A DNA stretch of 64,000 nt from Salinibaculum litoreum (GTDB lineage: Archaea > Halobacteriota > Halobacteria > Halobacteriales > Haloarculaceae): NCBI GenBank assembly GCA_009789175.1, contig CP046866.1:1550001-1614000 (forward strand), in the 5' to 3' direction. The notes under the pieces were generated by a model. The model had not been told where the DNA came from. It saw nothing but the letters and a program-made list of their open reading frames with translations, and did not search any database. Shown piece by piece: positions 52,999-60,619 of this stretch. Every line of letters starts with the position of its first letter. Position 1 is the first letter of the stretch. Both the position numbers and the translations under genes were made by a program.

Positions 52999-54118
52999 CC
53001 AACAGTTCCCGAGCGATGACGGTCTTTTGAATCTGGGTCGTCCCCTCGTAGATAGTCGTCACCTTCGCATCGCGGTAGAAGTGCTCGACATCGCCGGCGA
53101 CGTAGCCGGCCCCGCCGTGGATCTGGACCGCCTCGTTGGTGACCTCCATCGCGCCCTCGGAAGCGAAATACTTTGCCATGCTCGCGGCCATGCGTGCGTC
53201 CTCGTCGCGGTCCATTCGGCGGGCAGCGTCGAACGTGAGCAGGCGACCGGCCCGAACCGTCGTCGCCATCTCGGCGAGTTTGTGCCGGATGGTCTGGATG
53301 TCGCTTATGGGTTTCTCGAACTGTTCGCGCTTGGTGGCGTAGACACGGGCCTCGTCGAGCGCCGCCTGCGCGAGGCCGACTGCCTGTGCGGCGATGCCGA
53401 CCCGCCCGCCGGTGAGGATGTGCAGCGCGGCCGCCAGACCACGACCCTCCTCGGTCAGCCGGTTCTCGGCGGGCACGCGCACGCCGTCGAAGGTGAGGCT
53501 GGTCGTATCGCTGGCCCGCAGGCCGAGTTTCTCCTCAGGGTCCCCGACAGACAGCCCCGCAGCAGGTTTCGGGACCAGAAACTGCGTCACCGATTCGGGG
53601 TCGTCGGGGTCGGTCTTTGCGAAGACCACGAGGACGCCGCTGCGTCGGCCGTTGGTTATCCAGAGTTTCTCCCCGTCGATGACGTACTCGTCGCCGTCGC
53701 GGCGGGCGACCGTCTCCATCTCCGCGGGGTTCGACCCCGCGCCGGGTTCGGAGAGGGCGAAGGCACCGACGGGACGGCCCGCAGCCATCTGTGGCAGCCA
53801 CTTCTCGCGCTGGCGCTCGGTCCCGAACTGGGCGATACAGGAGGTCACAAGCGAGTGAACGGAAAGAGCAGTCGCCACCGCCAGCGAACCGTAGGCGACC
53901 GCTTCGTTGACGACGGCGTAGGTTAGCCGGTCGGCGTCGAAGCCGTCATATTCGGCAGGGACGGTGAGCGCGGTCAAGTCCAGGTCTGCGAGGGTGTCCC
54001 AGACATCTTCGGGGAAGGACTCGGTCCGGTCGGACTCAGCGGCCGACGGGCGTATCTCTTCGACCGCGACCTCGCGGACGGTCTCGCGGATAGCAGCCTG
54101 CTCCGGGGAGAGGTCCAT
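52991..54118 (-). CDS. Acyl-CoA dehydrogenase
   Basis: The 375-aa flavoenzyme begins MDLSPEQAAIRETVREVAVE (ATG 54118). It has the FAD/CoA elements FALSEPGAGSNPAEM, VIDGEKLWITNG, and FYRDAKVTTIYEGTTQIQK, with the catalytic Glu in YEGT. It is the second such enzyme in the window (first at 21150) and clearly a different paralogue. The HAD gene overlaps its 3' end by 8 bases. Chain-length preference unknown. Confidence 0.92.
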   Translation of the reverse strand: MDLSPEQAAIRETVREVAVEEIRPSAAESDRTESFPEDVWDTLADLDLTALTVPAEYDGFDADRLTYAVVNEAVAYGSLAVATALSVHSLVTSCIAQFGTERQREKWLPQMAAGRPVGAFALSEPGAGSNPAEMETVARRDGDEYVIDGEKLWITNGRRSGVLVVFAKTDPDDPESVTQFLVPKPAAGLSVGDPEEKLGLRASDTTSLTFDGVRVPAENRLTEEGRGLAAALHILTGGRVGIAAQAVGLAQAALDEARVYATKREQFEKPISDIQTIRHKLAEMATTVRAGRLLTFDAARRMDRDEDARMAASMAKYFASEGAMEVTNEAVQIHGGAGYVAGDVEHFYRDAKVTTIYEGTTQIQKTVIARELLGE

Positions 54119-54189
54119 GTGTCCCGTTACCAGGGCACAGTGAAAAGTCGTGTGGCGCGCGCAGCCACGAACCAACGATACTCGGGCAG

Positions 54190-54690
54190 TTACCGGGATT
54201 CGGAGAGTTCCACGTCGAGAAAGTCTTCGAGAGTGACGATGACGGAGCCACCGACGTTGGCTTGCGTGGCCCGGCCCTGCTCGACGGCGAGCAGGTCACT
54301 CTCGGGGATATCGAGTTCGTCGGCGAGTTCGGCGAGTTGGAGACCGGCCTCTTGTCGAGCGTTGGTGAGCCGCTGGCCGTAGTCGTCGACGAGATAGGGG
54401 AGTTGGTCCTCGTCGTAGTCGGCACCGTCCTCCCAGTGGGAGGGGTCGCCCTTGCCGGCATCCTGCATCCGGGCGGTGTTCTGGGCGGCGCGCTTGCGGC
54501 GGTCCCGTTCGTCGGAGTCGTCGCTGCTCCCCGTCGTCTTTGCGTTGTCGTCGTGTTCAGCACAGTCCGAGCACACTTCGAGTGTCGCACCGGCGACGTT
54601 CGCCGTGTGGAGGTCGACTCCAGAGGAGCCACAGAGCTCACAGCTCTCGCCGGTCCCACCCCCGCTGTCACCGGTCGAGTATTTGGCCAT
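54190..54690 (-). CDS. Archaeal multiprotein-bridging factor 1 (MBF1)
   Basis: The 166-aa protein starts at ATG 54690 (MAKYSTGDSGGGTG) because a TATTTAAA box is centred 26 bases upstream. The N-terminus is a zinc ribbon (CELCGSSGVDLHTANVAGAT, then CSDCAEHDD). An acidic linker follows, then a Cro/C1-type HTH (YGQRLTNARQEAGLQLAELA, DIPESDLLAVEQG). This layout is that of archaeal MBF1, a ribosome- and TBP-associated factor. tRNA-Leu is next on the opposite strand. Confidence 0.9.
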   Translation of the reverse strand: MAKYSTGDSGGGTGESCELCGSSGVDLHTANVAGATLEVCSDCAEHDDNAKTTGSSDDSDERDRRKRAAQNTARMQDAGKGDPSHWEDGADYDEDQLPYLVDDYGQRLTNARQEAGLQLAELADELDIPESDLLAVEQGRATQANVGGSVIVTLEDFLDVELSESR

Positions 54691-54712
54691 AGGTGGCGTA
54701 GCGGATTCCCCG

Positions 54713-54720
54713 TATTTAAA
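54713..54720 (-). promoter_or_regulatory. TATA box for MBF1
   Basis: The minus-strand TTTAAATA is centred 26 bases before ATG 54690. Confidence 0.6.
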
Positions 54721-54822
54721 CATCCGTTTTCGCGCCGACAGAAGACGGTGTCGCCGGGCGGCCGAAACGAAAGTGCTTTTACCCGAACGGTCGGTACGTC
54801 TGAGTGCAGACAGACTGAGCGT

Positions 54823-54907
<85 letters not shown>

Positions 54908-55213
54908 CTGCTTCCACGAGCACCGAGTTGCCAGATGCTCCTCGGATGCGAGTGGAAAAGTGCGGGTGCCTTCCCTACATGGGACTGCACCCACGCAAAC
55001 TTCCTTTCGGAGTTACCGACCAGCACCAGTACTGGGTGTCCTACCGGAAGTCAGGACTATCGTTGTATCGGACATTACATTCTAGCCCGAATTTTTATTA
55101 TAATCCGCACGTTATAGGTTAACAGGCACCGTACGGTGCCAGTGCCACCCCACACCCACCCCACCTTTCTACTCCCGGCTTTCAGGACCCGAGTAGTCGC
55201 TGCCGGACAGAAC
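54908..55213. other. Gene-poor stretch between tRNA-Leu and the amidohydrolase
   Basis: I see no convincing gene. A 64-codon plus frame at 54928-55122 has no family look and poor bias. The middle (about 55070-55125) is AT-rich, with TTTTTATTATAATCC. A perfect 16-base palindrome follows at 55125-55140. The minus-strand amidohydrolase ends at 55214, so this area may hold a terminator. Confidence 0.5.
55125..55140. repeat. Perfect 16-bp palindrome GGCACCGTACGGTGCC
   Basis: Two uninterrupted 8-base arms make a fully self-complementary site, adjacent to an AT-rich tract. It could be a protein-binding site or the relic of a recombination site downstream of tRNA-Leu. No other copy is seen in the window. 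Confidence 0.55.
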
Positions 55214-56509
55214 TCACGGAGACAGTTGGGCGGCGAGTTCATCCGCCCGAGTACGGATAGCTTCCCCGTCGCAGGTCTGGACCACGCCGTCGTCCTGCAG
55301 GACCCTGCCGTCGACCATCGTGAACGTCACGTCGTCCCCGTGGGTCGCATAGACCAGCGCCGAGAGCGGGTCGTGGGTCGGCGTCGAGCGTGCCGTCGAC
55401 CGTTCGATGCCGATGAGGTCGGCCCGCCAACCTTCCCTGAGTGTCCCCACGCGGTCAAAGCCCGCCGCTTTGGCACCCGTCCGGGTCGCCATCTCGAAGA
55501 CGGTCGCTGCGGGTAGCGCAGTCGCATCGTGGCTATCGACTTTCGCCAGCAGGCTGGCCTGGCGCATCTCGGTGAAGGGGTCGAGCGTATTGTTACAGGG
55601 CGGCCCGTCGTTGCCCAGTGCGACCGGAATCCCGCGCTCTACGTACTCGGCGATGGGGGCGACGCCGCTTGCCAGTTTCATGTTCGCCGACGGGCAGTGG
55701 ACGACGGTCGTCCCGGTCTCTGCGAGAACGTCGCGCTCGCTGTCGTCGGTCCAGACACAGTGAGCGAGCAGGACATCCTCGCCTGTCAGCCCTACCTCGT
55801 CCAGCCAGTGAATATTGCGCATCCCGGTCCGTTCCTCGACGGTCGCCACCTCGTCACGGTTCTCGCTGGCGTGGGTATGCAGGCGCACGTCGTACTCGTC
55901 GGCCAGGTCGCGCGCGCCACGCAGACACGCCTCCGAACACGTGACAGCAAACCGCGGCGTCACAGCGTAGCGAATGCGGTCCTCGAAGGCCCCGTCGTAT
56001 CGGTTGATGAGACGCTCGGATTCGCGTAGCCCCTCGTCAGTTCCCTCTTGCAGCCCGTCGGGGCTGTCCGTGTCCATCAGTACCTTTCCGAGGACGCCCC
56101 GCAGGCCGAGTTCGCCGGCGGCTTCGAAGGCCGCCTCCGCATGGTTGACCGAGAGGTGGTCGATGACGGTGGTAACGCCACTTTCGATGCATTCGAGATA
56201 GCCGAGTTTCGCCGCGGTTGCCATCGCTTCGCGGTCCATCCCCGCCTCCATCGGGAGGACGTACTCGAACAGCCACTCCAAAAGCGGTGCGTCGTCGGCG
56301 ATGCCACGGCCGAGGCTCTGGACACTGTGGATGTGTGCGTTGACGAGACCGGGTGCGACCACGTCGAAGGACCTGCGTTCGTGGTCGGGGTACCGGTCGA
56401 TGGCGTCGGCTCGGTCGCCGACGAACCGTATCTCGTCGTCGACAGTGACGACGGCACCGTCTTCGATGACAGTCTCGCTGTCGGCGACGACAGTCCCCGA
56501 ACAGAGCAT
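55214..56509 (-). CDS. Amidohydrolase (SAH/5'-deoxyadenosine deaminase or guanine-deaminase-like)
   Basis: The 431-aa metal-dependent amidohydrolase has an HxH in VNAHIHSVQSLG, a second cluster in LHTHASENRDE, an HCVWTDDSE His, and the catalytic Asp in LGNDGPPCNNTLDPF. WLFEYVLPMEAGM, near the N-terminal barrel, is typical of the ATZ/TRZ/MtaD branch that deaminates adenine- or guanine-type substrates. The exact substrate is uncertain. It lies upstream of the aldehyde-dehydrogenase cluster, 94 bases from the next gene on the same strand. Confidence 0.85.
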   Translation of the reverse strand: MLCSGTVVADSETVIEDGAVVTVDDEIRFVGDRADAIDRYPDHERRSFDVVAPGLVNAHIHSVQSLGRGIADDAPLLEWLFEYVLPMEAGMDREAMATAAKLGYLECIESGVTTVIDHLSVNHAEAAFEAAGELGLRGVLGKVLMDTDSPDGLQEGTDEGLRESERLINRYDGAFEDRIRYAVTPRFAVTCSEACLRGARDLADEYDVRLHTHASENRDEVATVEERTGMRNIHWLDEVGLTGEDVLLAHCVWTDDSERDVLAETGTTVVHCPSANMKLASGVAPIAEYVERGIPVALGNDGPPCNNTLDPFTEMRQASLLAKVDSHDATALPAATVFEMATRTGAKAAGFDRVGTLREGWRADLIGIERSTARSTPTHDPLSALVYATHGDDVTFTMVDGRVLQDDGVVQTCDGEAIRTRADELAAQLSP

Positions 56510-56602
56510 GGTGGGTACTGGAGCAGGAACGGGGTTAGGTGTTGTGGGGACCGAAAAGAGCGGGACAGACAGGTGACTCCTGGGTGTGGAGGGCGTGTGC
56601 AG

Positions 56603-58135
56603 TCAGCCGAGGTTGACGTTGATAGCCTTGGTCTGAGTGAACTCCTCGATGGCTTCCATGGCGTTCTCGCGGCCGTTGCCCGACTGTTTGTACCCGCCGA
56701 AGGGCTGGCCAGCGGAAACGTCGTTGTAGTGGTTGACCCAGACGACGCCGGCTTCGAGGCGACGTGCCGTGCGCAGCGCCTTCGTGATGTCGTTGGCGAT
56801 GACCCCGGCTGCAAGGCCGTAGTCGACATCGTTGGCCTGCTCGACGACCTCGTCTTCGTCACTCCAGGCGAACGTCTCCAGAACCGGGCCGAAGATTTCC
56901 TCCTGGACGGATTTGTGGTCGTGGTCGATATCGTCGATGATGGTTGGCTCGTAGAACGCGCCGCCTTCCAGAGCGTCGTCGTCGGGCGTGTCACCGCCAG
57001 CGCGAATCGTCGCGCCGCTCTCGCGGGCGGCCTCGACGTACTCGCTGGTCCGCTGGACCTGCTCGTTCGAGACTTTCGGACCCATGTCCGTCTCTTCGAG
57101 CAGCGGGTCGCCGACGGTCATTCCGGCAGCGGCCTCGCTCAACGCGCCGAGCAGTTCGTCTTCGATGTCCTCGTGAACGAACAGCCGGGAGCCGGCGGCA
57201 CAGCACTCGCCTTTGTTGAAGTAGATGGCCATCATCACCGCCTCGACAGCCTCTTCGAGGTCGGCGTCGGGGTAGACGATGACGGGACTCTTGCCGCCGA
57301 GTTCCAGCGTCGTCTTCGTGAGGTCCTCGGCGGAGTTGCGGAGGATTTCCTTGCCGACCTCCGTCGACCCGGTAAAGGAGACCTTGGGCACGTCATCGTG
57401 CGTCGCCAGCGGCTGGCCGGCGTCTTCGCCGTAGCCAGTGACGACGTTGATGACCCCGTCCGGAACGACATCGTCGACCAGTTCCATCAGCTTCAGAATC
57501 GAAAGCGGCGTCTCCTCGGACGGCTTGAGCACGACGGTGTTGCCGGCGGCGATGGCAGGGCCGATTTTCCAGATGGCAATCAGCAGGGGGAAGTTCCAGG
57601 GCACGATAGCGCCGACGACACCGTAGGGCTCTTTCAGCGTGAAGACCTGTTTCTCCCGCTCGAAGAGGTCGTTCGTCTGGCGGGTCTCACCGTTGACGTT
57701 GCGGGCTGCTGCCGCATAGTAGGTGAGATGGTCGATGACCAGTCCCATGTCGCCCATCGCTTCGGTAATCGTCTTGCCGGTATCAAGCACTTCCAGCGTC
57801 GCGAGTGCCTCCTGGTTGTCCTCGACTGCAGCAGCCATCTCAGAGAGGACGCGCTGGCGCTCGCCGGGCGAGGCATCGCGCCATCCGTCCTCGAATGCCG
57901 TCCTCGCCGCCTCGACAGCACGGTCGATGTCCGCTGCGTTGCCGGCCGGCACCTCGGCAGTGACCTCGCCTGTCGTCGGGTCCCGCGTCTCGATTGTATC
58001 GCCATCGTCGCCGGCGACGAACTCGCCGCCGATGTAGTGGCCGAGGTGGTCCGGTACCACGTCAGCAGCGGCGTTCCGGTGTCGTTCCTGAATCGCTCCT
58101 GCGTCGTCGCCTGAACTATCACTCGTTGTACTCAT
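56603..58135 (-). CDS. NAD(P)-dependent aldehyde dehydrogenase
   Basis: The 510-aa ALDH oxidises an aldehyde to the acid. It has GAIVPWNFPLLIAIWKIGPA, FTGSTEVGKEIL, the Glu in LELGGKSPVIV, catalytic Cys in NKGECCAAGSRLFV, and NDVDYGLAAGV. The C-terminal PFGGYKQSGNGRENAMEAI is typical of betaine- or aminobutyraldehyde-type enzymes. The N-terminus has an acidic Ser/Asp tail. It is divergent from the winged-helix gene at 58372, which is divergent again to a second ALDH at 59105; the set looks like one regulated pathway. Confidence 0.93.
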   Translation of the reverse strand: MSTTSDSSGDDAGAIQERHRNAAADVVPDHLGHYIGGEFVAGDDGDTIETRDPTTGEVTAEVPAGNAADIDRAVEAARTAFEDGWRDASPGERQRVLSEMAAAVEDNQEALATLEVLDTGKTITEAMGDMGLVIDHLTYYAAAARNVNGETRQTNDLFEREKQVFTLKEPYGVVGAIVPWNFPLLIAIWKIGPAIAAGNTVVLKPSEETPLSILKLMELVDDVVPDGVINVVTGYGEDAGQPLATHDDVPKVSFTGSTEVGKEILRNSAEDLTKTTLELGGKSPVIVYPDADLEEAVEAVMMAIYFNKGECCAAGSRLFVHEDIEDELLGALSEAAAGMTVGDPLLEETDMGPKVSNEQVQRTSEYVEAARESGATIRAGGDTPDDDALEGGAFYEPTIIDDIDHDHKSVQEEIFGPVLETFAWSDEDEVVEQANDVDYGLAAGVIANDITKALRTARRLEAGVVWVNHYNDVSAGQPFGGYKQSGNGRENAMEAIEEFTQTKAINVNLG

Positions 58136-58371
58136 AGTGGTGACAGTGGCAAGCTACAACATGACACCATAAATAATTAATTGTGATTGCATTATAGCTC
58201 CACCCACTAGACACTAATAGATTAGCCTGTAATCTTATTTGCAGTGGCGACATTATCCGATAACAGATTATGAGGGGCAGCCGAGAGCGAGACGGGAACG
58301 CAGAGAGGCGAGCAAGCCTGGTGGAGAACATTTATGCCGCCAACGAACCGACTTGTCTCTAACTTAGAACT
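58136..58371. promoter_or_regulatory. AT-rich regulatory region with overlapping inverted repeats
   Basis: The 236-base divergent spacer between an aldehyde dehydrogenase and the winged-helix gene holds three perfect dyads: CTAAT-AG-ATTAG (58214-58225), AGATTA-gcctg-TAATCT (58219-58235), and TTATC-C-GATAA (58253-58263), plus a further AGATTA at 58266-58271. TATA-like sites serve both directions (TTAATTATTTATG near 58170, minus; ACATTTATG near 58330, plus). It probably binds the adjacent regulator. Confidence 0.6.
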
Positions 58372-58968
58372 ATGCACAGCGGGAACGATTTCGACTTCGA
58401 TCTTTCACCCCGGGATGTCGCAATTCTCAAAGCGCGTGTGAAATATCCCGAGAAGCCGGTCAGTGAACTTCGAGATGTTCTGGAGGAGGAGTTCGACATC
58501 TCGCTGTCTCACAACCGGGTCAATGAAATCATAAACGAAATGCGGGAGCAGGGCGTCTTCTCGATGCAGGCAGTGCCGAACGTGAACGTCTTCGAGTACT
58601 ACCTGTTTCAGATCTCGTTTCACTACTCGAATTTCGACGAGAACTGGGAAGAATGCTACAAGCGACTGCTCGATGACCCACACGTCGTGATGTTCTGCAG
58701 CGCCGACGACTACCACGAGTGGCAGTTCATCGCGCAGTTTGCCTCCCCGGACCACAGCGAGGAGTGGCGTCACGAATTCGTCAAGGAGTACGGGGACTTC
58801 ATCGCCCAGATAGACAAGACCGCCTTCCCGACGGTCCACAAGTTCGAGACGGCGGCGGCAGTCTTCAACGACCTGTTGCGGGATATGGGCGGCGAGGAAT
58901 ACATCGACGACCGGGACCAGCAGACCGAAGACCGGCGCGGGACCGACCGCGTCTCGGTCAATCAGTGA
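58372..58968 (+). CDS. Winged-helix transcriptional regulator (Lrp/AsnC-like N-terminus)
   Basis: The 198-aa protein has an N-terminal winged-helix domain (LSPRDVAILKARVKYPEKPV, then LSHNRVNEIINEMREQGVF), followed by an alpha/beta effector-like region (FEYYLFQISFHYSNFDENWE, HEWQFIAQFASPD). It lacks the RAM domain of classical Lrp proteins. Sitting between two divergent aldehyde dehydrogenases, it is the natural candidate to control both and the amine-oxidase-like gene. The upstream spacer carries several dyads it could bind. The effector is unknown. Confidence 0.8.
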   Translation: MHSGNDFDFDLSPRDVAILKARVKYPEKPVSELRDVLEEEFDISLSHNRVNEIINEMREQGVFSMQAVPNVNVFEYYLFQISFHYSNFDENWEECYKRLLDDPHVVMFCSADDYHEWQFIAQFASPDHSEEWRHEFVKEYGDFIAQIDKTAFPTVHKFETAAAVFNDLLRDMGGEEYIDDRDQQTEDRRGTDRVSVNQ

Positions 58969-59104
58969 CACTGCCCCGGCAGCGAGTCGCTCCCGGAGAA
59001 GGAACGTGCGTGGCGAACGGGTGAAATGTTTATTCCTATTGCTTGCGCAGAAAGAACACGACCACATCCAGTTCCTCAACGACAGCCGTCACAGCTGATT
59101 TACC

Positions 59105-60619
59105 ATGACACCGAACTCGGAGCCAACGAATGAACAGACAAAGTCCCGACACGCCGAGCTAGCCGCCGATTTACTACCGGAGGGACCACTCAAGCAGTTC
59201 GTCGGTGGGGAATGGGTGTCCGGTTCGGGGGGCAACACGTTTCCCTCGATTAATCCGACAACGGGAGAGACGCTGCTCACGGTCCACGAGGGGACAAAAG
59301 AGGATATCGACCGTGCCGTCGAGGCGGCGTGGGACGCCTACGAGAACCGGTGGGCCGATACGACCGCGGCAACACGGCAAGAAATCCTCCAAGAGATGGC
59401 CGACCGACTCGAAGCCCGGGCCGAGGAGTTCGCACAGATAGAAGTACTGGATAACGGCAAACCGATTACCGAAGCCAGGGAGGATATCGAGCTGGCAATC
59501 GACCACCTCCGGTATTTCGCGGGCGCGGCCCGGAGCATCGAAGGGAAGACGGTCCCCCACGGCGACCTGCACATCCAGACGATTCGGGAACCCTACGGTG
59601 TGGTCGGCGCTATCGTGCCCTGGAACTTCCCGCTGTTGCTCGCCACCTGGAAACTTGCCCCCGCCATCGCTGCCGGCAACACAATCGTGCTCAAACCGGC
59701 CGAACAGACGCCACTGTCGCTGCTTGAGTACATCCGTGAAATCGAGTCACTCCTCCCGGACGGCGTCGTCAACGTCGTCAGTGGCTTCGGCCCGGAGACA
59801 GGGTCACCGCTCGTCTCCCACGAGGGCGTCCCAAAGGTGGCCTTCACAGGGTCGACGGAGGTCGGCCGCGGGGTGATGAAAGCCGCCGCGAACACGATCA
59901 GCGACGTGACGCTCGAACTCGGGGGCAAGAGCCCGCTGGTCATCGCTCCCGACGCAGACCCCGAGAAGGCAGCGGACATCGCAGTCGACGCCATGTTTTT
60001 TAACAGCGGTGAGTGCTGTAGCGCGGGGACGCGCCTGTTCGTCCACGAATCAGTCGCCGACGACTTCGTCCCGACGTTTCTCGACAAAGTGGGGCACCTC
60101 CAGATGGGCGACCCACTCGAGGAGTCGACAGACCTCGGGCCACAGGTCAGCCGTGCCGAAGTCGAGAAGACACTCCACTACATCAGCCTCGCACGGGATT
60201 CGGACGCGACGATTCTCCGCGGTGGCGGCACCGTCGAAGAGGGGATATTCGCCGAGGGGTGTTTCGTCGAACCCACCGTCATCACCGACGTCGACGCGGA
60301 CAGCCCGATTGCCAAACAGGAGATATTCGGGCCCGTCGAGGTCGTCATCGAGTGGTCGGACTACGAGGAGATGATAGAGCGGGCTAACGATGTCGATTAC
60401 GGACTGGCTGGCGGCGTCGTCACGGACAGCCTCTCCTTTGCACACGAAGTGTCCCGCGATATCGAGGCCGGCAACATCTGGGTGAACACGTTCAACCGGT
60501 TGCCGCCGGGGCAACCGTTTGGCGGCTACAAACAGTCCGGCGTCGGACGGGAAGGTGCCAGAGAGACACTCAGACGATACACACAGACGAAATCGATAAC
60601 GATGGACCTCGACTCCTAG
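59105..60619 (+). CDS. NAD(P)-dependent aldehyde dehydrogenase (second)
   Basis: The 504-aa paralogue has GAIVPWNFPLLLATWKLAPA, GSTEVGRGVMKAAA, LELGGKSPLVI, catalytic NSGECCSAGTRLFV and the C-terminal PFGGYKQSGVGREGARETL. The N-terminus carries a 35-residue extension. It differs widely from the first ALDH, so the two may act on different aldehydes or steps. The gene ends convergent with the amine-oxidase-like gene and shares the bases CTAG in its stop. The distance to the first TATA-like site (TTTATT at about 59030) is long, so the 5' UTR may be about 50 bases. Confidence 0.93.
   Translation: MTPNSEPTNEQTKSRHAELAADLLPEGPLKQFVGGEWVSGSGGNTFPSINPTTGETLLTVHEGTKEDIDRAVEAAWDAYENRWADTTAATRQEILQEMADRLEARAEEFAQIEVLDNGKPITEAREDIELAIDHLRYFAGAARSIEGKTVPHGDLHIQTIREPYGVVGAIVPWNFPLLLATWKLAPAIAAGNTIVLKPAEQTPLSLLEYIREIESLLPDGVVNVVSGFGPETGSPLVSHEGVPKVAFTGSTEVGRGVMKAAANTISDVTLELGGKSPLVIAPDADPEKAADIAVDAMFFNSGECCSAGTRLFVHESVADDFVPTFLDKVGHLQMGDPLEESTDLGPQVSRAEVEKTLHYISLARDSDATILRGGGTVEEGIFAEGCFVEPTVITDVDADSPIAKQEIFGPVEVVIEWSDYEEMIERANDVDYGLAGGVVTDSLSFAHEVSRDIEAGNIWVNTFNRLPPGQPFGGYKQSGVGREGARETLRRYTQTKSITMDLDS

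Noticed and set aside
54928-55122. 64-codon frame after tRNA-Leu
   Set aside because: Codon use and composition are poor for a haloarchaeal gene, and it spans AT-rich spacer.
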